Part shown: in pieces, positions 8,101-17,836 of the stretch
Layout: each line of letters begins with the position of its first letter
How positions within the stretch are numbered: position 1 is the stretch's first letter
NCBI GenBank assembly: GCA_028822935.1
Contig: JAPKCM010000006.1
Location: 36,242 to 100,241, forward strand
Source: Akkermansiaceae bacterium
Lineage (GTDB): Bacteria > Verrucomicrobiota > Verrucomicrobiia > Verrucomicrobiales > Akkermansiaceae
Direction of reading: 5' to 3'
Length of the DNA stretch: 64,000 nucleotides
Made by a program: the position numbers and the translations under genes
The notes under the pieces: generated by a model
The model's database searches: none
Told to the model about the DNA's origin: nothing
What the model saw: the letters and a program-made list of their open reading frames with translations, nothing else

Positions 8101-9834
8101 ATGAAGCGCTTTCGCCCTTATTTTAAATACTTCCGCCCGGTGCGTCTGCACTTCATTGGCGGAATTTTAGCAGGCCTTCTTTATGCGGTCGCCACCGGAG
8201 CCGGTCTTCCGCTCGCAACCAAGGTCGTCTTTCCGATGCTCTTTCCGAGTAAAGAGGAACCGAATAAGGACATCGGCGAATATCTTCAGACGATGAAAGA
8301 CTGGCTCGGCGAACTGAGCCCGGACCACCTGCTTCTCGTCACTTGTATGTGGCTGCCTTTCGTATTCTTGCTTCGGGCGATTGGCGGCTATTTCAATGCG
8401 TACCTCATCAACTACGTCGGCTACCGCGTGGTCGAGGGCATCCGCCACCAGGCCTTCGCTCGCATTCAGGCGCTTCCTGTTTCCTTCTTCCACCGCTTCC
8501 GCTCCGGTGATCTCCTCGCCCGCCTGACTGGTGATGCCGAGATCCTCCGCCAAGTCGTTTCCCAGGTCAGCGCCGATATCATCAAGCAGCCGGTGACCCT
8601 CCTCGCGGCGGTCGCCTTTCTCGTCAACGAGGCCATTTCAAACGACGGTAACTTTGTCGTCATCATCGCCCTGATCACAGTGCCTCTTTGTGTTTTCCCA
8701 ATCCGTCTCGCCGGTAGGAAGCTTGCCCGACGTGCGAAGGAGCTGCAAGACACTGCTGGCGATCTTAGTGGTCAGCTTGCGGAGAGCCTTCAGGCCCCGC
8801 TCGAGATCCGAGCCTACAATTTGCAGGAAATCACGCTCAATAAATTCAGCGAGAAGGTGAACGATCTCATCCACTACTCGATGAAGGTGATTAAGTATCG
8901 TCAGTTCATCTCTCCTGCGGTGGAGGTGGTCGCGGTCACCGGCTTCACGCTCGCTCTCTATCTCGGAGTGGGGAAGAATCTCACGCTGGAGAGCTTCATG
9001 GCGATCGGAGTCGCGCTCTACATGACTTACGATCCGGTGAAAAAGCTGGGAAATGTCAACAGCCTCCTCAAGCAGGGCGAGGCCGCACTAGATCGTATCG
9101 AGAGTATTTTTGAAGCAAAGGATGAGCTCGTCGAGAGCCCCTCAGCAAGTGTCCCTGCGAGTTTCGAGGGTTGTCTCGAGTTCAGCGATGTTCGTTTCGC
9201 CTACGGAAAAGACGAAATCCTCAAAGGCGTGACCACCTCGGTGAAAGCGGGCGAGTGCGTCGCACTCATCGGCCCCAGCGGCGCTGGTAAATCGACCTTC
9301 TTTCAGCTCATCCCACGCTTTTACGATGTCACCTCGGGTTCGGTCACGATCTCCGGTCTCGATGTGCGAGAGTGGAAAAAGAAGGAACTGCGGGACCATA
9401 TCGCCGTCGTCTCGCAAACCCCGATCCTTTTCAGCGGAACAATCCGCGAGAACATCCTCCTCGGCCGCGCCGGTGCCACAGATGCTGAAGTCGAGGACGC
9501 CGCGCGCAAAGCGAATGCCCATGACTTCATCCTTGAGCAAGAGTCCGGCTACGATGCTGCTGTTTCAGAAAAAGGCACCAGCCTCTCCGGCGGCCAGCGG
9601 CAGCGTATTGCCATCGCAAGAGCCTTCCTCAAAGATGCCCCGATCCTGCTGCTCGATGAAGCGACCAGTGCGCTCGATAACGAGAGTGAAGCGAAGATCC
9701 AAGAAGCACTCAGTCAGCTAGTCAAAGGCCGCACGACTCTTCTCATCGCCCATCGTTTGAGCACGACCAAGATTGCAGATCGCGTGATCGAGTTCGACCG
9801 CGGGTTGATTATTTCCGAGCGTTCGGAAGCTTAA
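8101..9834 (+). CDS. MsbA-like ABC exporter (fused membrane and ATPase domains)
   Basis: A half-transporter of 577 residues that would act as a homodimer in the inner membrane. Residues ~1-330 hold six predicted helices of an ABC transmembrane domain, including the coupling segment LLARLTGDAEILRQVVSQ. The ATPase has Walker A GPSGAGKST, Q-loop VVSQTP, signature LSGGQRQR, Walker B ILLLDEATSALD and H-loop AHRLST. The lineage resembles MsbA lipid A-core flippases, which fits the surface-glycan and LpxL-like genes that follow, but substrate is inferred only. The start is ATG 8101. Confidence 0.9.
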   Translation: MKRFRPYFKYFRPVRLHFIGGILAGLLYAVATGAGLPLATKVVFPMLFPSKEEPNKDIGEYLQTMKDWLGELSPDHLLLVTCMWLPFVFLLRAIGGYFNAYLINYVGYRVVEGIRHQAFARIQALPVSFFHRFRSGDLLARLTGDAEILRQVVSQVSADIIKQPVTLLAAVAFLVNEAISNDGNFVVIIALITVPLCVFPIRLAGRKLARRAKELQDTAGDLSGQLAESLQAPLEIRAYNLQEITLNKFSEKVNDLIHYSMKVIKYRQFISPAVEVVAVTGFTLALYLGVGKNLTLESFMAIGVALYMTYDPVKKLGNVNSLLKQGEAALDRIESIFEAKDELVESPSASVPASFEGCLEFSDVRFAYGKDEILKGVTTSVKAGECVALIGPSGAGKSTFFQLIPRFYDVTSGSVTISGLDVREWKKKELRDHIAVVSQTPILFSGTIRENILLGRAGATDAEVEDAARKANAHDFILEQESGYDAAVSEKGTSLSGGQRQRIAIARAFLKDAPILLLDEATSALDNESEAKIQEALSQLVKGRTTLLIAHRLSTTKIADRVIEFDRGLIISERSEA

Positions 9835-9884
9835 GCACCCAATAACTAGCCTTGACCGGGAGTCTTCGATTCCCTATCTCCCTA

Positions 9885-9912
9885 TTGACTATAACAATCG
9901 TTGCGATAAAAT
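9885..9912 (+). promoter_or_regulatory. Sigma70-type promoter candidate
   Basis: TTGACT (9885-9890), a 16 nt spacer and TAAAAT (9907-9912) lie 137 nt upstream of the acyltransferase gene. This is a good match to the general sigma70 consensus in the only sizeable gap of this strand. Confidence 0.4.
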
Positions 9913-10048
9913 TAAAATGGAAGGGCATCGATAATCAAGGTGATCACGAAGTCGTGTTTGGCAGGGTTTTGCATGTCGACTGTGCCGAAAGGCGCGCGCT
10001 TTAATCGGCGGTAAGAGTAGGATAAGTTTTTAAAATCGTAGGTCGCTG

Positions 10049-11965
10049 ATGTCTCTCGTTAAGGACTCTCCTTCAAAAGCGCTTGGGCGTGGTAAATTTT
10101 CTCCCGAAATCAATGGGTTGAGAGCGGTGGCCGTGATTGCGGTGATTATTTTTCACCTCGATGAGAGTTGGCTGCCTCTGGGTTACATCGGGGTAGATAT
10201 CTTTTTTGTCCTCTCTGGCTTTCTAATTACCAAGATCATCTTGAGAGAGATTGATTTAGGGAAGTTTAAGCTGAGTAATTTCATTACGCGTAGAATTAAG
10301 AGGATTTTTCCGGCTCTCTTTGCCGTTCTCTTTGTCTCGTCACTTGTCGCGATCTTGGTGTTCTCGAGTGCGGATCATCGCTCCTACTTTAGATCCCTCC
10401 GCTATGCCGCGGCCCAAGGATCAAACTTCTTCTTTGCTGAAAATAGTGGGTATTTTGATGTCTCTAATCAGTTTAAAGCACTCCTACACACTTGGTCACT
10501 GGGGGTTGAGGAGCAGTTTTACCTCTTTTGGCCGATTCTTCTGATGCTCATTACCAAGCTCAGATGTCCACGTGTTCTTTTCTTTGGGCTCACGATAGCC
10601 TCTTCGTTTGCGATCATGATTCATCTTCAGAAGGAAGAGGACTTTTCCGCCTTTTATATGATCTATGCACGAGCGTGGCAGTTTGCGATGGGCGGGATCT
10701 TGACATCTCTTCTTCTCAAGAAAATATCGCGTAAGAGTTGTGAGATTCTGGCCTTCATTAGTCTAGCTTGCCTTGTGGGGCCCTCGCTTTTCTATTCCGC
10801 GGTAGAAGGCCAAGAGGTCTTGATGAGTATCATTATTTGCTTAGGAGTCTGCGGCATCATCTACGCATCTCAACATCATGCGACGATGGTGGGGAGGGTG
10901 CTTTCTCTCAAGCCGATGCTCTTCATTGGCGCGATTTCTTATTCTCTCTACCTCTGGCATTGGCCGGTCATCGTATTCTATAATTACATTCAGAATATTA
11001 GCTTAACGAGCAAAGGGATTCTTGAGGAGGCTTCACTGGGGGTGATGGATCTCACCTTGATTTTGGGTCTATGTTTCGCCTTAGCGATTTTGTCCTATCG
11101 GCGTATCGAGAATCGTTTTCGCTATATCGAGTGTTCTCATAAAAAAGTCTTCATTTTCGCGTTTGTTTGCATCGGGAGCTTCGCTGGGTTTGCGAAATTC
11201 CAACAAGAGGAATCAAAGAGCGCTTGGCGGGTGAGCGCTTTTTCTGAGGGCATGAATCTGGGGGATCTCGAGATCGAGCTTTCGCGGACATTTGAGAATG
11301 AGGAAGAGCATGAGGACATTCTCTTGATTGGAGACTCTCACGCAGAGCACTTCAGTCCCATGATTGAAGCGTGGGCTCAAGGGCATGGGCTTAAGCTAAA
11401 AACCCTCCATCGAGGAGGAACTCCACCCTTGATCTTAGCAAAAGATGATCACCCGTTTCTCTCTTCCCGGGAAGTTTATTTCCAAGAGAGGGTGATGAAA
11501 TATCTCGAAAATAATCCGCATGTGGAGCACGTGATCTTAGCTGCGTGTCATGGGAGCTACTTAGAAAATCCTTCATATGAGGAAGGCTTAGAGCAGGCCA
11601 TTGCTTATCTCTTAGGGCAGAAAAAGAGAGTCTGTCTGATTGCTCAAGTGCCACCTCTTGAATCGTCTTTCTTAAAATACCTAGAGTTGACACATCTTAT
11701 GAATCATTTTTTTCCGAGGTCGATCTCGGTTGAAGAGCTCCTGACTTATGATCAAGACTTTGTAGATGAGAAGCTTCAGCCGATGCGTTCTATTATCGAG
11801 CGACTCGAGTCAAAGTTTCCTGCACTCTACGTGTGGCACCCGGAGGATCACATCCACACCGGAACGTATGAGGGAATTCCGTGCTACTCGGATGATAATC
11901 ACCTTAATATCCAAGGGGCGCGCTATCTCACTCCTTACTTCGATTATCCACTCGAAGCTGAGTAG
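10049..11965 (+). CDS. OafA/YrhL-type acyltransferase with C-terminal SGNH domain
   Basis: A 638-residue inner-membrane O-acyltransferase. Residues ~18-370 are the AT3 domain: SPEINGLRAVAVIAVIIFHL with the catalytic His, YIGVDIFFVLSGFLI, and TWSLGVEEQFYLFWP, spread over about ten hydrophobic helices. Residues ~415-635 are a periplasmic SGNH domain with block I GDSHAEH and the late DDNHLN motif carrying the catalytic Asp and His. Family members move acetyl or other acyl groups from the cytoplasm to O-antigen, peptidoglycan or exopolysaccharide. It heads a gene cluster for surface glycan and lipid A work. Codon use is more AT-rich than in the preceding ABC transporter gene. Confidence 0.9.
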   Translation: MSLVKDSPSKALGRGKFSPEINGLRAVAVIAVIIFHLDESWLPLGYIGVDIFFVLSGFLITKIILREIDLGKFKLSNFITRRIKRIFPALFAVLFVSSLVAILVFSSADHRSYFRSLRYAAAQGSNFFFAENSGYFDVSNQFKALLHTWSLGVEEQFYLFWPILLMLITKLRCPRVLFFGLTIASSFAIMIHLQKEEDFSAFYMIYARAWQFAMGGILTSLLLKKISRKSCEILAFISLACLVGPSLFYSAVEGQEVLMSIIICLGVCGIIYASQHHATMVGRVLSLKPMLFIGAISYSLYLWHWPVIVFYNYIQNISLTSKGILEEASLGVMDLTLILGLCFALAILSYRRIENRFRYIECSHKKVFIFAFVCIGSFAGFAKFQQEESKSAWRVSAFSEGMNLGDLEIELSRTFENEEEHEDILLIGDSHAEHFSPMIEAWAQGHGLKLKTLHRGGTPPLILAKDDHPFLSSREVYFQERVMKYLENNPHVEHVILAACHGSYLENPSYEEGLEQAIAYLLGQKKRVCLIAQVPPLESSFLKYLELTHLMNHFFPRSISVEELLTYDQDFVDEKLQPMRSIIERLESKFPALYVWHPEDHIHTGTYEGIPCYSDDNHLNIQGARYLTPYFDYPLEAE

Positions 11966-12149
11966 AATTAATACCACTCGGAGGTCAAAAAGAGTGGAAT
12001 GTGATTTTTATGTCTTCCTTAAATGAGCGCTTCGCTCCGGTTCTCTGGCATTGATTAAAGGCTACCTTCACTTTGTTCTGGTTCCGCGCTTTTGAAGCTC
12101 TACTTGGTGTAAACAGACTTTTGAAGGTCTTTAGAAGTAGGCGTTCGGA

Positions 12150-13334
12150 TTATGTTGGGACTTCCCCCAAAAGGTCTTTTGCCCAATGCTCACCTAAAAG
12201 CACTCTCAGCGTCTCTCCTGATTCCATCGCATTATCGGTAGCATGAAGCACGACACGGTCTTGATGATGCCCAAGCTGCGTGTTGACCGCTTTCCGGATG
12301 CTTCGCTTGATCAGTACATCCGTGTGCTCGACGTGAGGATATCGCTTTTTCAATTTCTGACTGCTTAAGCCTCCAGGTACAGGGCCGGGAGATTCTCTGT
12401 TTTGACAAATTAATGCTTCTACTGGATGAATCAGATCACGTGTGTATTTTTCGATCCAGTCTCCCCCACGAGTATGATTAATCAAGGCCATTTGCTGGTC
12501 TTTCGTGAGTGGGAAATTTTGTAAAACGGAAAACCTCTCGCCCACGAGCTTCTTTACCAAATCCTTCATCTCCTGGCCCTCACAGTCGGAACGGATAATA
12601 AAAACAGTGAGGTGCTTGGCCAATTCTGAGTCTTTTGCCATTTTCTTAGCTCGTTTATGGATCAGGGACTTGAGGTAAGTGTGTTCGTCAGGCCAGCGGA
12701 TCATTAGGTCATAGGGCATTCCCCAGCCATGATCTCTTAATAGCTGATCTAAGGAGGTGATGGAGATCGGATCTGGCAGCTGAATCGAAGCTAGGGTAGC
12801 CAATCGAATCAACTCGGCGGTATAATCACGACTCGCTGTGGTTTGGTCTTCCTTAGGGTCAGATTCCAAGGGGATTCCAGACCGAGGCCCTTTGTGATAG
12901 CACATGTGGTAAGCGTAAGAATAAAAAGCATGTTTACCAATCAAATGGAAGTAGCCGTCTTCGTGCAAAATCGCATGATCAAGAAGCGCAAGTGCCTTTA
13001 CCGGTGGATAGTAGGGCATTCCCTGATAAGATGATCCAGATTGGCCTGAGACAGAATAAAAGTCGCATTTGATTTTTCCTGGGAAACGCGCGGCAATAGT
13101 CCCGATTTTCTTAGCCTGATCATTTGAGATTAAATGATCCACATCATACTGGTAATTATGCTCATCTTGCTGAGTAATTGGAGTTTCACGATCCCAGCGC
13201 AAGATCACAGGGTTGATTCCTTCGTCATACAGAGCTTTGTAGAATTCCTGAAGATTTCCACAGTAGTATCTGACTGTTCCGCCACGGGCTGATGCAGCTG
13301 TATATCTAACTAGATTCGTTAAAGTTCGGATCAT
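12150..13334 (-). CDS. Unrecognised protein in surface-glycan cluster
   Basis: A 394-residue protein that I do not recognise. It has no signal peptide or clear membrane helix. The N-terminal third contains the segments GGTVRYYCGNLQEFYKAL, NPVILRWDRETPI and YDVDHLISNDQAKKI; the acidic D-x-D-H could bind metal but this is a guess. The C-terminal half has a long basic/acidic helical region and ends with GEHWAKDLLGEVP. It is 15 nt downstream of, and evidently co-transcribed with, the small-molecule/LPS kinase gene, so a role in lipopolysaccharide core or other glycan processing is a fair inference. The gene is more AT-rich than the core genes of the window. Confidence 0.7.
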   Translation of the reverse strand: MIRTLTNLVRYTAASARGGTVRYYCGNLQEFYKALYDEGINPVILRWDRETPITQQDEHNYQYDVDHLISNDQAKKIGTIAARFPGKIKCDFYSVSGQSGSSYQGMPYYPPVKALALLDHAILHEDGYFHLIGKHAFYSYAYHMCYHKGPRSGIPLESDPKEDQTTASRDYTAELIRLATLASIQLPDPISITSLDQLLRDHGWGMPYDLMIRWPDEHTYLKSLIHKRAKKMAKDSELAKHLTVFIIRSDCEGQEMKDLVKKLVGERFSVLQNFPLTKDQQMALINHTRGGDWIEKYTRDLIHPVEALICQNRESPGPVPGGLSSQKLKKRYPHVEHTDVLIKRSIRKAVNTQLGHHQDRVVLHATDNAMESGETLRVLLGEHWAKDLLGEVPT

Positions 13335-13349
13335 ATGATAAATAAAATA

Positions 13350-14126
13350 TTAGCAAGGACGTAGGTTTTTTCGAGCACGCATGCCTTGGTGTTTTAAAAG
13401 TAATCGTAATACCCGTGAATGGAATGACTCAAAATCCAGATGATGATCAGAGGATGCGTGTAATTTTTTCAGCCAGTTTCCTGTCAGGGATTCTTGCTCG
13501 GAATGTGGGGCTTTTTTAATAAAGAATGCTGCGAGGTGTTCCAAAAGCCATTCTTCGCGAGGGCTTACAAATTTTGCATATTGCCAGTCGATGATAAACC
13601 ATTCCCTTTCTGTTAGTAAGATGTTTTCTTCTCGAGCGTCAAGATGATGTGCGCCTTTATTATATAAAAGGGAAAGTGCGGGGAGGCATTTTTCTGCAGC
13701 TAACTCATAGGATGTAGACTGGCTCATGTTAAGCGCGTTGGAGGCGTTGAGAATATCATCAAGGATAATTCCAGAGCGATATACTAAGCCGAATTTTCGC
13801 TGCTCGATTAAGCCAAAGCATGCAGGAGTGGGGGTTTCTAGTTCGCTCGCTTTAACATAATTTAAGAATTCTCGATGCGCAAATTTCTTATGCCTGAGAC
13901 GGGAGGTGATTTTTTGAAGTGGAAATAATTTAAAGATGATCGGTGAGTCCTCAGTCTCGATGCGAACGACAAGACGTTGTCTGGCTTTCTTGAGAATATG
14001 GGCCTTCTCAAATTCTTTTCTCAAAGAATCACGAGTAATACGAATCAGCTTCTCTACTTGTTCAGGTTTCGTGCTTGGGAAAGGGGTAAAATAGGTCTCC
14101 TTATCTATTTTTTGTGAGATCAACAT
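13350..14126 (-). CDS. LPS-core-type kinase (WaaP/InaA/Kdo-kinase-like)
   Basis: A 258-residue protein with the minimal eukaryotic-like kinase fold used by LPS kinases: a beta-lobe Lys region (LVVRIETEDSPIIFKLFP), the catalytic loop HLDAREENIL (H-x-D-x4-N) and the metal-binding IDWQY that replaces DFG. Such enzymes phosphorylate heptose or Kdo in the LPS inner core, on the cytoplasmic side. The neighbours (unknown 394-residue protein downstream, kinase-glycosidase fusion divergently upstream) support a glycan role. The start ATG at 14126 is the only in-frame candidate that keeps the N-lobe. AT-rich relative to the window. Confidence 0.78.
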   Translation of the reverse strand: MLISQKIDKETYFTPFPSTKPEQVEKLIRITRDSLRKEFEKAHILKKARQRLVVRIETEDSPIIFKLFPLQKITSRLRHKKFAHREFLNYVKASELETPTPACFGLIEQRKFGLVYRSGIILDDILNASNALNMSQSTSYELAAEKCLPALSLLYNKGAHHLDAREENILLTEREWFIIDWQYAKFVSPREEWLLEHLAAFFIKKAPHSEQESLTGNWLKKLHASSDHHLDFESFHSRVLRLLLKHQGMRARKNLRPC

Positions 14127-14350
14127 AGGGGTCAGGAGGGAAGAGAATCGGAGGTGGAGAGGGCTGCTGCTTGGGGTTTCATCTCACTGAGGGTTGCTGT
14201 CTCGCGAGAGGTCTGAAGTGGCTGACAGCTTTTGCCGTCTGGAAGATTCTATCCTATCTTTAATCTGTGAGGCAAGCAATGGCTGGGGGCACTCTGACTT
14301 AGTCGCTAAAAAAAATTGTCATCTAAGTGCGATCTCATACTCTTCGCCTC

Positions 14351-16489
14351 ATGGCGGAATGCGAAATTAAGGAGCAAGATTTTACAGGGGGTGCAGCAGA
14401 ATCCTTTGGGAATTTTTTTGGTCCGGACGCAATCCGTGAATTAAGAGAAAAGATTTTCAGCAAGGAGAGTCAGGTGCTCTCAGAGGGGAGGCACCGTGTG
14501 GTCGCGATCGATCTGGAGCATGATGGGCAGAGCTTGCCGGTGGTGGTCAAGGTCTTCGGGAAGCAAGGGGGCTGGAAAGATCGCTATGATCGCTCACGTG
14601 GGACAAAGGCCGCGCGCTCTTATCGCGCCGCCCGCTTTCTGCAAAAGCATGATGTGGGGACTCCTGAGCCGATTGCTTATTTGGATCGGTGGGAGGGGTC
14701 TCGCTTGGTGGAGAGTTATTACTTTTCCCGTTACGTGACGGGTTTGCGGAGTTTTAAGGATCACTTGTTACAGATTTATCGTGATCAGCCAGAGTGTGAT
14801 CATTTTGTGGCGCTGATCACGCATGTCGCTCAGGCAATGCGGCGGATGCATGATGCTGGATTTGTGCATCATGACTTAGGGAATCAGAATATGGAATTTC
14901 GGCAGGGTTCAGGCTCTTATTGGGATCCCGTGCAGATTCTCGATCTGAACCGTGGGAGAATTTATGAGGAGCTCTCTGATGCGCAGCGCGCGCTGGATTT
15001 TGCTAGGCTTCGCCTTCCTAGTAAATTTCTGGTGATTCTCTACCTGATGTATTGGGGGGAGAAGAAGCCTCCTGCGGCATTTGTGCGGGCGCTGGAGAAG
15101 CATCGCAGCCGCTTCCGGTGGTGGGCCATGAGTCGTAAGATGAGGCACCCTTCTAGAGCTCCGCCAAACCATGGCTACCCTGAGGTGCAGGATATTTGGA
15201 TTTGGGACTCACAGTCTGCTCAGGCGGCGATCACGATGATGCGTCCTGAGCGCAAAAAGCATTACCCCGGCGGGAGGCACTTGGCGGTTGTGGCGGCGAC
15301 GCTAAAATCTGGGTTTGGGATTTGGAAAAAGTATCAGGAGGTTCTTCCGGAGGCATTTCAGAAAGAGGTGTCTCTTTCGGGTAAGATCGGGATGTCGCTG
15401 GAGGCGTGTGATCTCGATGTCGATCGTCAGCTCGAATATTTAGAGCCTCTGGGAAAGATTCCAGTCTTGGTGAGATTTTGCCATCACGAGAGTGAAGATG
15501 TTTGGCTGAAGACGAGTGCGCTTGTTTCTGATCTACATGAGAAAGGGCATGATGTGATGCTCGCTCTTTTACAGGATCGGAAGGCGGTCACGGACCCAGC
15601 TTCTTGGGCGCATTTTCTGAAATTTGTGATCTCTCGGACTGCGGGAAAAGTCTCGCTCATCGAGGTCTCGCACGCGGTGAATCGGATGAAGTGGGGCGTG
15701 CATTCTGCGAAGGAGCAAGGGCAGCTATGGGAGCCTCTCGTCCCGCTGATGAAGGAGTATCCGCAGCTTAAGATCTCTGGTCCTAGTTGTATCGATTTCG
15801 AGTATCACTATATCCTTTCAGCTTTGGAGGAGGTGCCAGAAGGGCTTCACTTCTCGGCTCTTTCTCATCATCTCTATGTCGATCGCCGCGGTGCTCCTGA
15901 GAATTTACAGGGGAAGTTTGGGACGGTAGAAAAGTGTGCGCTTTTAAAAGCGATCGCGATCCGTGCCAAGACGTGTGATTCGCGGGTTGTCATCTCGGAG
16001 GTGAATTGGCCTCTCGAAGGGACTGGGATTTACTCGCCGGTCACTGCTTCTTTTCCGCGGCCAAATGAGCCGGAGCATCATCTCCATGTCTCAGCTGAGG
16101 ACTACGGCTACTTCATGTTGCGCTACCTTGTCCTGACGCTTTGCTCAGGTTACGTGGATCAAGTGTTTTGGTGGCGGTTGGTGGCGCATGGATTTGGGCT
16201 GGTGGATGAGCGCGCGGAGGGCGGCTGGCGAGGGCGGCCGGGATTTGAGATGTTAGGTCACTTTTTGAAGCTTTTGGGATCGGCGAGGTTCGTGGAGAAG
16301 CTGGAGACGAGGGAGGATGTTTATGCGCTGCGCTTTGAGGCGGAAGGGAAGGAGGTGGTGATGGCGTGGTGCAATGGGGGCACGGACGCGGGTGAACTGG
16401 GCTTCGAGTTCAGCAAGGTTCTCGATGTTTATGGTGATCGGTCGGCGGATTTTGTGCTGAGCGATGCTCCGGTTTATTTGGTGCGGTAG
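14351..16489 (+). CDS. Fusion of an LPS-type kinase domain with a glycoside-hydrolase-like domain
   Basis: A protein of about 712 residues from ATG 14351; a GTG at 14327 would add eight residues. The N-terminal half is a WaaP/InaA-like kinase: VVVKVFGK (ATP-binding Lys), the catalytic loop HHDLGNQNM and the ILDLNRG metal loop. From about residue 335 the protein changes to a TIM-barrel-like pattern (SLEACDLDVDRQLEYLEPLG, IPVLVRFCHHES, SLIEVSHAVNRMKWG, HFSALSHHLYVDRRG, VISEVNWPLEGTG), ending in a short beta domain. ISEVNW could carry a clan GH-A nucleophile Glu. I cannot assign a GH family. A kinase and a glycosidase-like domain in one cytoplasmic polypeptide is unusual. It is divergent from the kinase gene at 13350. 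Confidence 0.75.
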   Translation: MAECEIKEQDFTGGAAESFGNFFGPDAIRELREKIFSKESQVLSEGRHRVVAIDLEHDGQSLPVVVKVFGKQGGWKDRYDRSRGTKAARSYRAARFLQKHDVGTPEPIAYLDRWEGSRLVESYYFSRYVTGLRSFKDHLLQIYRDQPECDHFVALITHVAQAMRRMHDAGFVHHDLGNQNMEFRQGSGSYWDPVQILDLNRGRIYEELSDAQRALDFARLRLPSKFLVILYLMYWGEKKPPAAFVRALEKHRSRFRWWAMSRKMRHPSRAPPNHGYPEVQDIWIWDSQSAQAAITMMRPERKKHYPGGRHLAVVAATLKSGFGIWKKYQEVLPEAFQKEVSLSGKIGMSLEACDLDVDRQLEYLEPLGKIPVLVRFCHHESEDVWLKTSALVSDLHEKGHDVMLALLQDRKAVTDPASWAHFLKFVISRTAGKVSLIEVSHAVNRMKWGVHSAKEQGQLWEPLVPLMKEYPQLKISGPSCIDFEYHYILSALEEVPEGLHFSALSHHLYVDRRGAPENLQGKFGTVEKCALLKAIAIRAKTCDSRVVISEVNWPLEGTGIYSPVTASFPRPNEPEHHLHVSAEDYGYFMLRYLVLTLCSGYVDQVFWWRLVAHGFGLVDERAEGGWRGRPGFEMLGHFLKLLGSARFVEKLETREDVYALRFEAEGKEVVMAWCNGGTDAGELGFEFSKVLDVYGDRSADFVLSDAPVYLVR

Positions 16490-16649
16490 CGGTTTCTTAA
16501 GAGCATTTTTTCTGCTCCTATATTGCGCTTTGTTGTCAGTATGTCAGTCCGGAATAGGATGCGGCCTTGGACGCAACACCGGTGGTGTTGAGAGGTGAAG
16601 CGATCGTTGGGATGGAGGGCGCCCGGGGTGGTGGAGGCGGCTTCTGCTT

Positions 16650-16699
16650 GAAGAGATCGGAGAGGTGGTAGACGGGTTCTGTTAGAAGAGATCGGAGAG
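16650..16699. repeat. 35-bp imperfect tandem duplication at the 3' end of the LpxL-like gene
   Basis: GAAGAGATCGGAGAG occurs at 16650-16664 and again at 16685-16699, a period of 35 bp, with related flanks. The copy at 16685 encodes the C-terminal LSDLF of the acyltransferase and is followed directly by its stop. In the other copy the same codons run on, without the stop, into a proline-rich frame of about 40 codons. Confidence 0.6.
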
Positions 16700-17824
16700 G
16701 GGACAGAGGCGGCCTTTGAGGGATTTCTGGACGGATCTAGGAGGGGTGATTCCGGGGGTGGTGACGAGGAGATCTAGGAGGGGAAGTTTGTCGGGAGTAA
16801 ACTTGCTTTGAGGGCAGAGCTGCCAGGTGACTTGGCCATTGAGCTGGGGAAGGTCGTGGAGTGGGGGTGCCTTTTCATCGGGGTGAAGGAGGAGTAGGCG
16901 GAGAGGGTTGGTAATTTCCCGGGGGTTGATTTGGTTTTTCTTTTTAAGGAAAGCGAGGGGACGTCGGCAAGGGAGGCGCCATCGATCCTGGAACCAGAAG
17001 ACGTCGGCGGGTGAACTTCTCCAGGCTGCTTCCAGGCTGTCGGCACATGCTTGGGTGTTGAGTTCCGGGACAGAGGTGATGTGGATGTCCCAGTGATCGG
17101 GGCCCGTGGTGGTGCAGTGCAAGCCGATGACTGAGGACTTGGCTCTTTTCGCGAGAACTGGAGGAAGGGGGGAAAAGGTCGTGGGTTTCCCAAAAAAAAC
17201 GCAGGCCTTCCCTCGATTACCAACTCTTTGGTCCGCCAAAATTCCGAGGACCCCGTTTCCGCGAAGGAAGGTGGTGAGGGCGTGGCTGGAGGAGTGCTTT
17301 GCGAAGAGCTTGAGTCCTTTGCGGCTTCGTCGATCTTGAATGAGTCGATCCATGAGAGGATTGTTAAGCTTGCGGTAGAAGGCTCCGGTAGTGACCGAGG
17401 CATCGACGAGAGGAATTGTTTGGGCGAGGAGTTCCCAGTTTCCCATGTGAGGGGCCAGGATGATCATTCCTTTTCCTTCTTTAATCGTCTTCAAAGCGAG
17501 TTCGACGTTGTGAAACGTGACATGCTTGCGGAGTTCTGCCGTGCTGAGAAATGGAAGGCGAATCGATGAGAGGAGGTTGCCGCCATTGCGCTCGAAGACT
17601 TCGAGGACTAAGTCGTTGATTTCTTGCGCGGATTTTTCCTGTCCGTAGGCGAAGCTTAAATTCCGCAAGATGATGTGGCGATACTTGGGAAGAATGTGGA
17701 AGGCGATTCGACCGAGGAATTCTCCGAGGGAAACTGTGGTGCGCACCGAGAGTAAACGTAGGCCACTCTCGATCAGTTGATAAGCGCCATATTCGAGGCG
17801 GTGAGTGAATTTTGGGCGCGGCAC
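16682..17824 (-). CDS. Lipid A late acyltransferase-like (LpxL/HtrB family) with C-terminal extension
   Basis: A 380-residue protein of the LpxL/LpxM family, which adds secondary acyl chains to lipid A at the inner membrane. It has the hydrophobic N-terminal region with a YRHIILRNLSFAYG segment, the catalytic HMGNWE (H-x4-E), GILADQRVG and VFWFQDRWR. Residues beyond ~300 form an extra tail of about 80 residues (LRLLLLHPDEKAPPLHD..., VTWQLCP...) that is not part of LpxL; its function is unknown. The start is a GTG at 17824, 12 nt after the stop of the upstream glycosyltransferase gene, so the two are one operon. A tandem duplication at its 3' end appears to have created the present stop. Confidence 0.85.
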   Translation of the reverse strand: MPRPKFTHRLEYGAYQLIESGLRLLSVRTTVSLGEFLGRIAFHILPKYRHIILRNLSFAYGQEKSAQEINDLVLEVFERNGGNLLSSIRLPFLSTAELRKHVTFHNVELALKTIKEGKGMIILAPHMGNWELLAQTIPLVDASVTTGAFYRKLNNPLMDRLIQDRRSRKGLKLFAKHSSSHALTTFLRGNGVLGILADQRVGNRGKACVFFGKPTTFSPLPPVLAKRAKSSVIGLHCTTTGPDHWDIHITSVPELNTQACADSLEAAWRSSPADVFWFQDRWRLPCRRPLAFLKKKNQINPREITNPLRLLLLHPDEKAPPLHDLPQLNGQVTWQLCPQSKFTPDKLPLLDLLVTTPGITPPRSVQKSLKGRLCPLSDLF

Positions 17825-17836
17825 GGAGAAGGAGGA

